Notes: generated by a model not told the origin, from the letters alone. A stretch of DNA of 64,000 nucleotides from an uncultured Clostridia bacterium (GCA_945863885.1 CAMAZY010000005.1:43618-107617), one strand, 5' to 3'. Numbered from the stretch's first letter, positions 20,252 to 29,303 are shown. A program made the numbers and translations.

Positions 20252-20279
20252 CCGGCAAAGATGAAAAAGTCCTTGCCGG
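20252..20279 (+). terminator. Possible terminator after the gltX-glnS-membrane protein unit
   Basis: CCGGCAA and TTGCCGG form a 7-bp stem (20252-20258 with 20273-20279), 15 bases after the membrane protein stop. The following sequence is only moderately T-rich. An ATG that would extend the next gene upstream falls in the loop, which argues for the later start of that gene. Confidence 0.5.
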
Positions 20280-20299
20280 CTTCGCATTTGAGGTTTGTT

Positions 20300-20749
20300 A
20301 TGAATATCAGAAAAGCGGTAGAAACCGATATCGGTCAGTGGCCAAGATTAGTCCGAACAGTCCGGGATTCTTTTCCCGGGCTTGAAACAGAAAAGGCATT
20401 GGACGAACACCAAGCAACCGCCTTACAGTTTATCAAAAACGAAGAAGCCGTTGCCGCCTTTGAAGAAAGTGACCTTGTCGGTGCCTTGCTGTTTTCAAGA
20501 GAACATCATGCGATCTGCTTTCTTGCCGTTGACCCGAAGCACAGGAAAAAGGGGATTGCTTCTCAGCTTTTAGCCCTCGCTCTCGATGAACTCGACAAAA
20601 ACAAAGACGTTGTCGTATCAACTTACCGGGATACGGACAAAAACGCTGCGCCGGCAAGAAGGCTGTATGAAAAATTCGGCTTTCAACCCGAGGAGCTGAT
20701 TTCTGAATTCGGTTATCCCTGTCAGGTATTCCGGCTTCACCGGCAATAA
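20300..20749 (+). CDS. GNAT-family N-acetyltransferase
   Basis: 149 residues from the ATG at 20300. The GNAT acetyl-CoA site is visible: the strand AICFLAVDPKHRKKGIASQLL (motif A, R/Q-x-x-G-x-G/A type, here RKKGIA) followed by a helix, and the C-terminal N-x-x-A-R-x-L-Y-E-K-x-G-F motif (AARRLYEKFGF-like, written here as PARRLYEKFGF). Substrate cannot be inferred. The in-frame ATG at 20261 sits in the loop of the preceding hairpin and is less likely. The unit stands alone between the tRNA synthetases and a PAP2 gene. Confidence 0.88.
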   Translation: MNIRKAVETDIGQWPRLVRTVRDSFPGLETEKALDEHQATALQFIKNEEAVAAFEESDLVGALLFSREHHAICFLAVDPKHRKKGIASQLLALALDELDKNKDVVVSTYRDTDKNAAPARRLYEKFGFQPEELISEFGYPCQVFRLHRQ

Positions 20750-20835
20750 ATCCGAAGTACGGACAGCCGGTTGCGGCGGAGAATATAAACGAATTTTTAA
20801 CCGTTCTGTAAGATTTCTAATAAGGAGACGATACT

Positions 20836-21492
20836 ATGAAATCAAGAACCAAACAAAACTTTATCCTGACGGGCATCATGTTCGCCGTCTTTGCGGCTTT
20901 CACCCTGCTCGTTAAATTTATTGATGTACAGCCGATCGGTCCTGCCGGCTCGTCGGTCGGCTTCGCTTCGGCCAACGGTTCATTCTTTGATTTATTCGGT
21001 CAGAATGCTGTCTGGGACAAAATCACCGATTTGTGTCTTTTGGCGGCTCTTTTGTCGGCGGCGTGTTTTGCCGTTCTCGGTGTTTTACAGCTGATAAAAA
21101 GAAAAAGCCTGTTCAAGGTTGACTGCGACCTTTATGCACTCGCCGGCTTTTATATTTTGGTCGCCGTTTTTTATCTTCTCTTTGAGTTGATTGTTATCAA
21201 CCAAAGGCCCGTATTGGTTGACGGCGCTTTGGAAGCATCTTATCCGTCGTCCCACACGCTCATTGTGTGTTCGTTCATGCTTGCCGCTATTTTTCAGATC
21301 AAAAAGCGGATCAGGAACAAAAATCTCAGAACGGGGCTGATTGTGATTTTCACTTTGCTTATCGTCCTCACCGCTGTCGGAAGACTTCTTTCGGGTATGC
21401 ACTGGCTGACGGACGTACTCGGCGGCCTTGTGCTCGGTGCTTCGCTCGGTATGCTGTATATTTCCGTCGCAAGAGTGCTTGAAAAAGCCTGA
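20836..21492 (+). CDS. PAP2-family membrane phosphatase
   Basis: 218 residues with about six TM segments. The three PAP2/acid phosphatase motifs are present: a reduced first motif ending NQRP, YPSSHT (phosphatase motif 2, usually PSGH) and GRLLSGMHWLTDVLGG (motif 3, with the catalytic His and Asp). Members dephosphorylate undecaprenyl diphosphate or phosphatidic acid-type lipids on the outer face of the membrane. A recycling role for the peptidoglycan carrier is plausible but cannot be separated from lipid phosphatase activity. The ATG follows AGGAGA by 7 bases. No partner gene suggests a more specific role. Confidence 0.9.
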   Translation: MKSRTKQNFILTGIMFAVFAAFTLLVKFIDVQPIGPAGSSVGFASANGSFFDLFGQNAVWDKITDLCLLAALLSAACFAVLGVLQLIKRKSLFKVDCDLYALAGFYILVAVFYLLFELIVINQRPVLVDGALEASYPSSHTLIVCSFMLAAIFQIKKRIRNKNLRTGLIVIFTLLIVLTAVGRLLSGMHWLTDVLGGLVLGASLGMLYISVARVLEKA

Positions 21493-21577
21493 TATCCCGT
21501 GCGGCTTCATTGACAAAGCAAACAGAATTATATACAATAAATAAAAAACAATATCGAAAAGGAAAGAGGTTCAAACT

Positions 21578-22825
21578 ATGGCAGTTTTCAAACCGTTTCA
21601 AGCTGTACGGCCGGCTCCGGAATATGCCGAGGCAGTCGCCGCACTTCCGTACGACGTTATGAACAGCAAGGAAGCACGAGAGATGGTCAAAGGCAAGCCC
21701 TATTCGTTTTTACACGTTGACCGGGCGGAAATTGACCTTGACGAAAGCGTCGATCTTTACAGCGAGCAGGTTTACCGCAAAGCACGAGAAAATCTTGATG
21801 CCCTCGAAAAGAACGGCATCACCAAGCAGGACGAAACCGCTTGCTTTTATATTTATCGCCAGATTATGGACGGCAGAAGCCAGACCGGTCTTGTCGGCTG
21901 TGCGTCGATTGACGACTATCTGAACAACGTCATCAAAAAGCACGAATTCACAAGAGCGGACAAGGAGCAGGACAGAATCAACCACGTTGACTATTGCGAC
22001 GCCAACACCGGCCCGATTTTCTTGGCTTACCGTGAGAACAAAGACATCGAATCGATTATTGACAGTTGGAAAAGCAGTCACGAGCCGGTTTACGATTTTG
22101 TGACCGACGACGGCATCGGCAACACCGTCTGGGTCGTCGACTGTCCGGAAGTGAGCGAACAGCTTCGCACGCTTTTTGCTTCGGTCGAAAGCCTGTATAT
22201 TGCCGACGGTCACCACCGCTGTGCTTCGGCGGTCAAGGTCGGCCAAAAGAGAAGAGAACAAAATCCGTCTTACACCGGACAAGAGGAGTTCAATTTCTTC
22301 CTTGCCGTTGCGTTCCCGAAAAACGAGCTTGCGATTATGGACTATAACCGTGTCATGAAAGACCTGAACGGATTAACAGCGGAAGAATTCATCAATAAGC
22401 TCGGTGAAAGCTTCACCGTCGAAGAAGCCAAAGGTGACGAGCCTTATCGTCCCGTTTGCCGCCACAATTTCGGAATGTACCTTGATAAAAAGTGGTACAG
22501 CCTGACCGCTAAGAACGGCACGTTTGACGAAAGCGATCCGGTCGGACGGCTTGACGTTTCGATTCTTCAGAATAACTGCATCACCCCGATTTTCGGCATC
22601 GATGACCCGAGAACCGACAAGAGAATCGACTTTGTCGGCGGAATCAGAGGACTTAAAGAGCTTGAAAGACGCTGTGAAACCGATATGCGTATCGCCTTTT
22701 CGATGTATCCGACCTCGCTTGACGAGCTGATGGATATTGCCGACGCCGGCAAGGTCATGCCGCCGAAGTCCACCTGGTTTGAGCCGAAGCTTTTAAGCGG
22801 ATTGTTTATTCATAAGCTCAGCTGA
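21578..22825 (+). CDS. DUF1015-family protein
   Basis: 415 residues matching the DUF1015 pattern as I know it: VFKPFQAVRPAPEYAE at the start, AALPYDVM, PYSFLHVDRAEID, then YIADGHHRCASA in the middle. The His-His-Arg segment is the most conserved site. The family is often found beside serine biosynthesis genes (serA/serC) in Clostridia; here it stands alone after the PAP2 gene. Function is not established to my knowledge. ATG follows GGAAAGAGG by 8 bases. A weak hairpin with TTTTA follows the stop. Confidence 0.88.
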   Translation: MAVFKPFQAVRPAPEYAEAVAALPYDVMNSKEAREMVKGKPYSFLHVDRAEIDLDESVDLYSEQVYRKARENLDALEKNGITKQDETACFYIYRQIMDGRSQTGLVGCASIDDYLNNVIKKHEFTRADKEQDRINHVDYCDANTGPIFLAYRENKDIESIIDSWKSSHEPVYDFVTDDGIGNTVWVVDCPEVSEQLRTLFASVESLYIADGHHRCASAVKVGQKRREQNPSYTGQEEFNFFLAVAFPKNELAIMDYNRVMKDLNGLTAEEFINKLGESFTVEEAKGDEPYRPVCRHNFGMYLDKKWYSLTAKNGTFDESDPVGRLDVSILQNNCITPIFGIDDPRTDKRIDFVGGIRGLKELERRCETDMRIAFSMYPTSLDELMDIADAGKVMPPKSTWFEPKLLSGLFIHKLS

Positions 22826-22941
22826 ACGGATTTTGCTCCGCTTTTATTAGTGAATTTGCATATTCTTGACGGCCTGAAGCGGATTCAATTGAATAATATA
22901 CATAAAATTGCATATTTTCTGCAAAATAATGCAAATAATAG

Positions 22942-22970
22942 TTGACTTATTCGGGATTCGGTGTTAGAAT
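22942..22970 (+). promoter_or_regulatory. Promoter of the amino acid ABC transporter
   Basis: TTGACT (22942-22947), 17 bases, TAGAAT (22965-22970), 60 bases before the binding-protein start. The upstream 90 bases are AT-rich with repeated TGCATA/GCAAA words, possibly an UP-element-like region. Confidence 0.75.
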
Positions 22971-23029
22971 ATGAGCCATAGTAACGCCCAAAGGACGTTT
23001 TATCAATTTATTTTTTGGAGGAAAAGAAC

Positions 23030-24001
23030 ATGAAAAAAGTATTAGCAGTTCTCCTTGCCCTCGTTATGGTGCTTTCATTTGCAGCCTGCGGCGGTAAGGG
23101 CGGCGACACCACAACAGCAGCCGGTGACACAACAGCGGCAGATACCACCGCAGAAGGTGCCACCACAGCAGAAGACACCACTGCAGCAGAAGGTGCTTCG
23201 GAAGCTGACACCACCGCAGCCGAAGCCAAAGAAGGCGCAGTCAAGGTAATTGACATTGACCTGACAAAAGAAGAGTATGCATTCGGCGTTGACAAGGATC
23301 AGCCCGAGCTTCTTGAAAAGGTAAACGCTTTTGTTGACAAGATCATGAAAGACGGCACCTTTGACAAGATCTGCAACAACTATTTCGGCGACGGTAAACC
23401 CGTTCTCGTTGAATCGGCCGAAGAAGATTCTTCAAAAGATCAGCTTGTTGTCGCTACAAACGCTGCTTTCGAGCCGTTTGAATATAAGGTAGGCAATAAG
23501 TATGCCGGCATCGACATGGAAATCGCTGCCCTTCTTGCCAAAGAACTCGGCAAAGAGCTTGTTATCAAGCATATGGAATTCGATTCCGTTTGCCTTTCCG
23601 TCGGACAGCACAAGTGTGATATCGCAATGGCAGGTCTTACTGTTAAACCGGATAGAAAAGAACACGTAAACTTCTCCAAGTCTTATTATCAGGCTTCTCA
23701 GAGAATCATCGTCAAGTCCGATGACAAAACCTTTGACGAGTGCAAAGATGCACAGGCTGTAATCGCAAAAATCAAGAGCTTTGATTCTTCCGTTAAGATC
23801 GGTTTCCAGAACGGTACAACAGGCGCTATGTTCGTCAAGAACGAGAAAGATTATGCAGCAAACGGCTTCAGCGTTGAGGGCGTAGGCTACAAGAACGGCT
23901 CACTTGCCGTACAGGATCTTATCAACGGCAATATCAATTATGTTGTCATTGACTCCGCTCCGGCTTCATGCATTGTTGACACGATCAACGAGGTTGCATA
24001 A
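23030..24001 (+). CDS. Amino acid ABC transporter substrate-binding lipoprotein, apparently circularly permuted
   Basis: 323 residues. A lipoprotein signal ends in the lipobox LSFAAC (Cys at about 20), then a 45-residue Thr/Ala-rich linker. The usual SBP family 3 core is QLVVATNAAFEPFEY (from about 138), IDMEIAALLAKELGK, CDIAMAGLTVKPDRK and finally NYVVIDSAPA near the C-terminus. In ordinary members the chain continues about 55 residues with a segment of the form LT.EEYAFGV-K-D..LL.KVN-.DGT.DKI...YFG. That segment is absent from the end but present at residues 71-123, before the core. Permease and ATPase follow, so it should bind a polar amino acid outside the cell. The ATG at 23030 follows GGAGGAAAAG. 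Confidence 0.92.
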   Translation: MKKVLAVLLALVMVLSFAACGGKGGDTTTAAGDTTAADTTAEGATTAEDTTAAEGASEADTTAAEAKEGAVKVIDIDLTKEEYAFGVDKDQPELLEKVNAFVDKIMKDGTFDKICNNYFGDGKPVLVESAEEDSSKDQLVVATNAAFEPFEYKVGNKYAGIDMEIAALLAKELGKELVIKHMEFDSVCLSVGQHKCDIAMAGLTVKPDRKEHVNFSKSYYQASQRIIVKSDDKTFDECKDAQAVIAKIKSFDSSVKIGFQNGTTGAMFVKNEKDYAANGFSVEGVGYKNGSLAVQDLINGNINYVVIDSAPASCIVDTINEVA

Positions 24002-24028
24002 AATCAGCTTGTAATACTGCATTCAGCG

Positions 24029-24064
24029 ACCGGGTAAAGTCATACAGTACGGACTTTGCCCGGT
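24029..24064 (+). terminator. Intra-operon hairpin between binding protein and permease
   Basis: ACCGGGTAAAGTC (24029-24041) pairs with GGACTTTGCCCGGT (24052-24064) to give a 13-bp stem, then TGTCTTTG. A second small hairpin GTCCC...GGGAC lies at about 24093-24109. Partial termination or 3'-end protection here would give more binding protein than permease. The effect is inferred from structure. Confidence 0.65.
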
Positions 24065-24125
24065 TGTCTTTGTAATTATATACAGAAAACAAAGTCCCTT
24101 TTTAAGGGACGGAAACGGGAAAAAT

Positions 24126-24836
24126 ATGGGTAATTTTGATAAAAAGCTTTCAACGTTTTACGACGTTTTCATCAATCAGGAAGCTTATAAAGAGGTTTTA
24201 ACGGGACTGAAAAATACGATGACCATTGCCATTTTAGGTCTTATCATCGGAATTTTTATCGGTGTTATCATCGCAACGATCCGTGTCCTTCCGAAGTATA
24301 AAACGCTTCCGAAGGTGCTTGACGGTTTTTGCAGCCTTTATGTCGGTCTTTTCCGGGGAACGCCGATGGTTGTTCAGCTTCTTGTATTCTATTATGTATT
24401 GTTGCCTATCATCGGCGTAAAAATGTCCTCGGTGCTGGTTGCGACGTGCGTTTTCGGACTCAACAGCGGCGCCTATATTTCGGAAATGATGCGTGCCGGT
24501 ATTTTATCCGTCGATCCCGGTCAGATGGAGGGTGCCCGTTCGGTCGGATTGAGCTATTCCTCAGCCATGATGAAAATTGTCATCCCGCAGGCGGTAAAAA
24601 ACATTCTTCCGACCCTCGGAAACGAGTTTATCGCACTGGTAAAAGAAACATCGGTTGTTTCTTTCGTCGGCGCCATGGATCTTTACGTTGCGTTCAACAA
24701 TATCGGCTCAAACAGCTATGAATTTATGGTTCCGTATCTTGCCATGGCAATTATTTACATTGTAATTGTCTGCATCATCACGCTTGGCATAAAGCTTATG
24801 GAAAGGAGGCTGAGGAGAAGTGACAGAAGCAAATAA
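24126..24836 (+). CDS. Polar amino acid ABC transporter permease
   Basis: 236 residues; HisM/GlnP family. There are about five TM segments, and the cytosolic EAA loop that contacts the ATPase is [20 protein letters not shown] (about 140-160). The N-terminal [12 protein letters not shown] segment is typical of the family. This single permease probably forms a homodimer with two copies of the ATPase encoded next. Its end overlaps the ATPase start by 17 bases, consistent with coupled translation. Specificity cannot be read from the sequence; the binding protein decides it. Confidence 0.95.
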   Translation: MGNFDKKLSTFYDVFINQEAYKEVLTGLKNTMTIAILGLIIGIFIGVIIATIRVLPKYKTLPKVLDGFCSLYVGLFRGTPMVVQLLVFYYVLLPIIGVKMSSVLVATCVFGLNSGAYISEMMRAGILSVDPGQMEGARSVGLSYSSAMMKIVIPQAVKNILPTLGNEFIALVKETSVVSFVGAMDLYVAFNNIGSNSYEFMVPYLAMAIIYIVIVCIITLGIKLMERRLRRSDRSK

Positions 24837-25623
24837 AATTGACGTCATACAAAGCGACGGCCTCATCGTGGTCAAAGATTTGAAAAAGTCCTTCGGGGAC
24901 AACGAGGTCTTAAAAGGCATCACGACCACCATCAAAAAAGGCGAAAAAGTCGTTGTCATCGGTCCGTCCGGCTCGGGAAAAAGTACGTTTCTCCGGTGCC
25001 TGAACTGCATGGAGGACCCGACAAGCGGCAGCATCATCTTCCACGGCGTCGATATCGCCAACCCCAAGGTTGACATCAACGTCCATCGTCAAAAAATGGG
25101 CATGGTGTTCCAGCACTTCAACCTTTTCAACAACAAGACCGTTTTGGAAAACATCATGCTCGCCCCCATCTATGTCGGCAAAAAGGCAAGACGCAAAAAG
25201 CTGACCGACAAATCCGTCAAGCAAATTAAGCAGGAGGCGGAGGAAAAAGCAAGAGAGCTTCTCAAAAGAATCGGTCTTGAGGATAAAGCCGATGCGTATC
25301 CGTCAAGCCTTTCCGGCGGTCAGAAACAAAGAGTTGCCATTGTGCGTTCGCTTGCGATGAATCCCGATGTCATTCTTTTCGATGAGCCGACGTCAGCACT
25401 TGATCCGGAAATGGTCGGTGAGGTACTCGACTTAATGAAAGAGGTTGCCGACCAGGGCATGACAATGGTTGTTGTCACGCACGAAATGGGCTTCGCCAAA
25501 GAGGTAGGAACCCGTATCATGTTTATGGACGAGGGTCGATTTATTGAAGAAGCCGAACCGAAGGAGTTTTTCGAAAACCCCAAATCGGACAGAGCAAAAG
25601 ACTTCCTTTCAAAGGTTATTTAA
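24820..25623 (+). CDS. Polar amino acid ABC transporter ATP-binding protein
   Basis: 267 residues; GlnQ/HisP family. Walker A is GPSGSGKST, the Q-loop is VFQHFNLF, the signature LSGGQKQR, Walker [13 protein letters not shown], the H-loop VVTHEMGFA. There is an insertion of about 15 charged residues between the Q-loop and signature ([18 protein letters not shown]), longer than in E. coli GlnQ. It starts with GTG at 24820 inside the permease gene, with an AGGAGG-like site upstream. It energises uptake by the two preceding gene products. Confidence 0.96.
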   Translation: MTEANKIDVIQSDGLIVVKDLKKSFGDNEVLKGITTTIKKGEKVVVIGPSGSGKSTFLRCLNCMEDPTSGSIIFHGVDIANPKVDINVHRQKMGMVFQHFNLFNNKTVLENIMLAPIYVGKKARRKKLTDKSVKQIKQEAEEKARELLKRIGLEDKADAYPSSLSGGQKQRVAIVRSLAMNPDVILFDEPTSALDPEMVGEVLDLMKEVADQGMTMVVVTHEMGFAKEVGTRIMFMDEGRFIEEAEPKEFFENPKSDRAKDFLSKVI

Positions 25624-25631
25624 AAATAATT

Positions 25632-25670
25632 ACAGGTGATTTCATGCATTCGGAAATCACCTGTTTGTTT
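25632..25670. terminator. Bidirectional terminator between ABC operon and the sulfur operon
   Basis: A 12-bp perfect stem (25632-25643 with 25653-25664, ACAGGTGATTTC type) is followed by TTGTTTT on the plus strand. It separates the convergent ABC transporter and Rrf2-end transcripts. Confidence 0.8.
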
Positions 25671-25674
25671 TATA

Positions 25675-26073
25675 TTATTTCATAAGATCCGCAAGCGTGA
25701 TCCCGTCGAAAAATTTATTTGTCAGATCATAATACTCGTTCCACATTTTGACGGTTTTACATTTATCAGCACGCTCACAAGTATTCTCACCGCCGTGCAG
25801 ACACGCAACCGGCGCAAGATCACCCTCGGTAAGACGCAGGATATCCCCTACCCTGTATTCTTCGGAGGGCTTTGTCAGCTTGTAGCCGCCACCCTTACCC
25901 TGAATTCCCTGGATATAATTGTTTTTAGCAAGCACGGGCAGAATCCGTTCAAGATACTTGAGCGATATCCCCTGGCGGCTTGCGACGTCTTTCATCGGGA
26001 TATAGCCGTCACCGCTATGCTCGGCTAAGTCAATCATCACCCGAAGCGCATATCTTCCTCTTGTTGAAATCAT
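25675..26073 (-). CDS. Rrf2-family transcriptional regulator (CymR/IscR-like)
   Basis: 132 residues, typical Rrf2 length. The winged helix opens ISTRGRYALRVMIDLAEH and contains ISLKYLERILPVLAKNN and GKGGGYKLTKP, the DNA-reading part. Three cysteines near residues 90-107 (CLHGGENTCERADKC) match the spacing of the IscR Fe-S ligands, so a cluster-binding sensor is possible; CymR proteins, which sense cysteine synthase, usually lack them. It is the last gene of the metY-cysK operon, and a palindromic site overlaps that operon's start site, so it probably controls cysteine metabolism and itself. That link is inference. RBS AAGGAG, 9 bases before ATG. Confidence 0.93.
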   Translation of the reverse strand: MISTRGRYALRVMIDLAEHSGDGYIPMKDVASRQGISLKYLERILPVLAKNNYIQGIQGKGGGYKLTKPSEEYRVGDILRLTEGDLAPVACLHGGENTCERADKCKTVKMWNEYYDLTNKFFDGITLADLMK

Positions 26074-26094
26074 CGTACAATCTCCTTATTCTGT

Positions 26095-26652
26095 TCAGTC
26101 AACCGCATCGGTCGCCCGCATGGCAAGAATCGTCTCGGATATCAGCTTGTCCAAATCCCAGCCGAGCATTTCGGCGCCTTTTTCGATGACCTCCCGTGAA
26201 CAGCCGGCGGCAAACTTCAGGTTCTTATACTTTTTCTTGACGGACTTTAATTCAAGGTCACTTACGCTCTTTGACGGACGCATTAAAGCAACCGCACCGA
26301 TAAGACCGGTAAGCTCGTCTGTGGCATACAGCACCTTTTCCATTTCGTGTTCGGGCTTAATGTCAACTGTCAGACCGTATCCGTGGCTTGCTGTCGCATG
26401 AATGAGCCTTTCATCAAGTTCTCTTTCCCGCATGATTTCCTGCTCTTTGATGCAGTGCTGTTCGGGGTACTGTTCAAAGTCGAGATCATGAAGAAGACCC
26501 ACCATGCCCCAGAAGTCAGCTTCATCGCCATAGCCTAAGGCTTCGGCAAAGTATCGCATAACACCTTCAACGGTCAGGGCGTGCTTGATATGAAACGGAT
26601 CCTTGTTGTACTCTTCTAAAAGCTTGAACGCTTCGTCTCTTGTGATATTCAT
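26095..26652 (-). CDS. HD-domain metal-dependent hydrolase
   Basis: 185 residues from the ATG at 26652, chosen because AAGGAGG lies 5 bases upstream; the frame stays open to 26718 without a ribosome site. HD-superfamily ligands are visible: H in FHIKHALTVEGVMRY, the HD pair in GLLHDLDFE, H in HATASHGYG and a late D in ATDELTGL. This small single-domain type is common next to varied metabolic genes; members act on nucleotides or phosphate esters. Its place between cysK and the regulator suggests co-regulation with sulfur assimilation, but I cannot name a substrate. Confidence 0.88.
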   Translation of the reverse strand: MNITRDEAFKLLEEYNKDPFHIKHALTVEGVMRYFAEALGYGDEADFWGMVGLLHDLDFEQYPEQHCIKEQEIMRERELDERLIHATASHGYGLTVDIKPEHEMEKVLYATDELTGLIGAVALMRPSKSVSDLELKSVKKKYKNLKFAAGCSREVIEKGAEMLGWDLDKLISETILAMRATDAVD

Positions 26653-26677
26653 AGCAACCTCCTTGACAACAGACAAA

Positions 26678-26710
26678 AGCCGAGTCGTAACGGACTCGAC
26701 TCTGTCGGCT
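26678..26710 (-). terminator. Hairpin between cysK and the HD gene
   Basis: CGAGTC (26681-26686) pairs with GACTCG (26693-26698), flanked by complementary AGCCG/CGGCT arms, and the minus-strand continuation is CTTTTGTCT. It is probably a partial terminator that lowers expression of the HD and Rrf2 genes relative to metY-cysK. Confidence 0.55.
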
Positions 26711-26731
26711 GTATTCAATTCTTTTTAAAGG

Positions 26732-27664
26732 TCAGTCCGCAAAAAGCGGGGTGGACAAATATCTGTCACCCGTGTCGGGTAAAAGCGCAACAATGGTCTT
26801 GCCCTCGTTTTCAGGACGCTTGGCAAGCTCAATAGCCGCTTTGACTGCGGCACCCGAGGAAATACCGACAAGTACGCCCTCGCTTTTTCCGACAAGCTTT
26901 CCGGTTTCAAAAGCGTCTTCGTTTTCGACCGTGATAATTTCGTCATAAATCTTTGTGTTCAGCACATCGGGCACAAAGCCTGCGCCGATACCCTGAATCT
27001 TATGCGCACCGGGAACGCCGGTCGAAAGAACGGCAGAGGACTTCGGCTCAACGGCAACGACCTTGACTTCGGGCTTCTTTGACTTAAGATATTCACCGAC
27101 GCCCGTAACCGTTCCGCCTGTGCCGACGCCTGCGACAAAAATATCAACCTCGCCGTCGGTGTCCTCAAAGATTTCGGGACCGGTCGTCTCTCTGTGTGCT
27201 TCAGGATTGGCGGGGTTAACAAACTGACCCGGAATGAAGCTGTTCGGGATTTCTTTTGCAAGCTCGTCTGCCTTGGCAATCGCACCCTTCATGCCCTTTG
27301 CGCCCTCGGTCAGAACCAGTTCGGCACCGTAGGCTTTCATAAGCTGTCTGCGTTCAACGGACATCGTTTCGGGCATGACGATGATGATCCGGTAGCCTCT
27401 TGCGGCGGCAACAGCGGCAAGACCGATGCCCGTATTGCCCGAGGTCGGCTCGATAATCACCGAGTTTGGTTTCAGTTTTCCGCTCTTTTCGGCGTCGTCA
27501 ATCATCGCCTTTGCGATTCTGTCCTTGACGGAGCCTGCGGGATTGAAGTATTCAAGCTTGGCAAGAAGCTTCGCTTTTAAGCCCAATGCTTTTTCGATAT
27601 GTGTCAGCTCAAGAAGCGGTGTTTTGCCGATGAGCTGGTCGGCTGATGTATAAATCTTTGACAT
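26732..27664 (-). CDS. cysK: Cysteine synthase A (O-acetylserine sulfhydrylase)
   Basis: 310 residues, the usual length. The PLP-dependent enzyme makes cysteine from O-acetylserine and sulfide. The PLP lysine is in NPAGSVKDR (about 47), the substrate loop is TSGNTG, and the phosphate-binding glycine loop is [13 protein letters not shown] follows AAAGGAGAG. It lies 23 bases after metY and 13 bases before the open frame of the HD gene. In Firmicutes CysK can also bind a Rrf2 regulator (CymR), and one is encoded two genes downstream. Confidence 0.97.
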   Translation of the reverse strand: MSKIYTSADQLIGKTPLLELTHIEKALGLKAKLLAKLEYFNPAGSVKDRIAKAMIDDAEKSGKLKPNSVIIEPTSGNTGIGLAAVAAARGYRIIIVMPETMSVERRQLMKAYGAELVLTEGAKGMKGAIAKADELAKEIPNSFIPGQFVNPANPEAHRETTGPEIFEDTDGEVDIFVAGVGTGGTVTGVGEYLKSKKPEVKVVAVEPKSSAVLSTGVPGAHKIQGIGAGFVPDVLNTKIYDEIITVENEDAFETGKLVGKSEGVLVGISSGAAVKAAIELAKRPENEGKTIVALLPDTGDRYLSTPLFAD

Positions 27665-27687
27665 AACAATGCTCTCCTTTATAATAA

Positions 27688-28974
27688 TTATTGAACAGCG
27701 TCAAAACCTTTTTGAAGGTCGGCGATGATATCATCAATGTTTTCCGTACCGATGGAAAGACGGATGGTGTTCGGCTTGATGCCCTGATCCAGAAGTTCGT
27801 CCTCATTGAGCTGGCTGTGTGTTGTCGTTGCCGGATGAATGACGAGACTCTTGACGTCGGCAACGTTCGCAAGAAGCGAAAAGATTTCGAGGTTGTCGAT
27901 AAAGGTATGCGCCTCTTTCACGCCGCCCTTGATTTCAAAGGTGAAAATCGAGCCGCCGCCGTTGGGGAAATACGTTTCATAAAGTGCATGGTCGGGGTGG
28001 TCGGGAAGAGACGGATGATTGACGTGCTCAACCTTAGGGTTGTTGACAAGGTATTCAATAACCTTCTTTGTGTTTTCTGCGTGGCGTTCAAGACGAAGCG
28101 AAAGCGTTTCGACGCCCTGCAAAAGCAGGAAAGCGGCAAACGGTGAAATAGAAGCGCCCGTGTCACGAAGCAAAATTGCACGGATATAGGTGACAAAAGC
28201 GGCAGGACCTGCGGCAGCGGTGAACGATACGCCGTGATAGCTCGGATTGGGAGCGGCGATGGCGGGATAGTTGCCTGAGCCTTCCCAATCAAACTTACCG
28301 GAATCGACGATGATACCGCCTAAGGTTGTACCGTGACCGCCGATGAACTTGGTTGCAGAGTGGACAACGATGTCTGCACCGTGTTCAATCGGACGGATCA
28401 GGTACGGCGTACCGAACGTGTTATCGACGACTAGCGGAAGTCCGTGCTTATGGGCGAGAGTGGCTAAAGCGTCGATATCGGGAATATCACTGTTGGGGTT
28501 TCCGAGCGTTTCAATATAAATCGCTCTCGTGTTATCCTGAATAGCGGCTTCAACTTCGCTAAGGTCATGAATATTGACGAAGCTTGCGGTGATGCCGAAA
28601 TTCGGGAGCGTGTGCGCTAAAAGATTGTAGCTTCCGCCGTAGATGGTTTTCTGTGCTACGATATGTCCGCCGTTCTGGGCAAGAGCTTCAATCGTGTATG
28701 TAATTGCTGCGGCACCCGAAGCAACGGCAAGAGCGGCGACACCGCCCTCTAAAGCGGCGATTCTCTTTTCAAAGACGTCCTGGGTGGAGTTCGTGAGTCT
28801 TCCGTAAATATTGCCAGCGTCGGCAAGCCCGAACCGTGCGGCGGCGTGCTCGCAGTTTCTGAAAACGTAAGAGGTTGTCTGATAAATGGGGACGGCACGG
28901 GAATCGGTTGCGGGGTCGGGCGTTTCCTGACCGACGTGAAGCTGGAGGGTTTCAAATTTATAATTGTTTGACAT
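27688..28974 (-). CDS. metY: O-acetylhomoserine sulfhydrylase / aminocarboxypropyltransferase
   Basis: 428 residues, the length of the MetY branch of the Cys/Met PLP family (MetB and MetC are about 380-390). It opens [20 protein letters not shown] and the PLP lysine is in [16 protein letters not shown] (about 210); IYGRLTNST carries the tyrosine and arginine near the cofactor. The enzyme makes homocysteine from O-acetylhomoserine and sulfide. It is the first gene of the operon with a 150-base leader. Paired with cysK it covers sulfide fixation into both homocysteine and cysteine. Confidence 0.96.
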   Translation of the reverse strand: MSNNYKFETLQLHVGQETPDPATDSRAVPIYQTTSYVFRNCEHAAARFGLADAGNIYGRLTNSTQDVFEKRIAALEGGVAALAVASGAAAITYTIEALAQNGGHIVAQKTIYGGSYNLLAHTLPNFGITASFVNIHDLSEVEAAIQDNTRAIYIETLGNPNSDIPDIDALATLAHKHGLPLVVDNTFGTPYLIRPIEHGADIVVHSATKFIGGHGTTLGGIIVDSGKFDWEGSGNYPAIAAPNPSYHGVSFTAAAGPAAFVTYIRAILLRDTGASISPFAAFLLLQGVETLSLRLERHAENTKKVIEYLVNNPKVEHVNHPSLPDHPDHALYETYFPNGGGSIFTFEIKGGVKEAHTFIDNLEIFSLLANVADVKSLVIHPATTTHSQLNEDELLDQGIKPNTIRLSIGTENIDDIIADLQKGFDAVQ

Positions 28975-29114
28975 AAGATAGACTTCCTTTCGTTTCTTGA
29001 ATATGTATTGTTGTATCGGTTATCGGTTTTTACAACAGCAACACATTCGTCCGAAACGGAAGTTGGCTCTTAATAATTTCTGGAAATCTCTCGGCATTGC
29101 GCCACCTGCTTTCT

Positions 29115-29133
29115 ACCTACCTCTTAGGTTGGT
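29115..29133. promoter_or_regulatory. Palindromic operator at the sulfur operon start site
   Basis: ACCTACC-TCTTA-GGTTGGT is an imperfect 7-5-7 inverted repeat that begins four bases downstream of the -10 box and so covers the expected transcription start. This is a typical repressor position. The Rrf2-type regulator at the end of the same operon is the obvious candidate; binding is inferred. Confidence 0.6.
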
Positions 29134-29136
29134 ATT

Positions 29137-29165
29137 ATTATAGTACGGTGTTTTTCGTTTGTCAA
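29137..29165 (-). promoter_or_regulatory. Consensus promoter of metY-cysK-HD-rrf2
   Basis: Minus strand TTGACA (29165-29160), 17 bases, TATAAT (29142-29137). Both hexamers are perfect. The leader to metY is about 150 nt and contains small hairpins (TCCGTTTCGGA, ATTTCTGGAAAT), but I do not recognise a SAM or T-box riboswitch in it. Confidence 0.85.
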
Positions 29166-29251
29166 CAGTTTTTTCAAATTTTTTTCATCGAAGACTCAGC
29201 GGACAAAACAGCGAAATTCTATCCGCTTTGAATCTCAACAAAAATATGCCG

Positions 29252-29303
29252 ATTCAAGATCACAGCATACACTTTGTCACACAGCTTACTTGTAAATTTT
29301 CCG
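29252..29303. repeat. Repeat family A, fragment
   Basis: About 52 bases resemble the left part of copy A1, including the GATCACAGCATAC...GCTTACTTG...ATTTTCCG words in the same order. The remaining two thirds of the element are missing. It lies between the sulfur operon promoter and trxB. Confidence 0.65.

Noticed and set aside
28975..29136. SAM (S-box) or T-box riboswitch in the metY leader
   Set aside because: The leader has small hairpins but lacks the S-box core and the T-box AGGGUGG motif. An operator at the start site explains regulation more simply.
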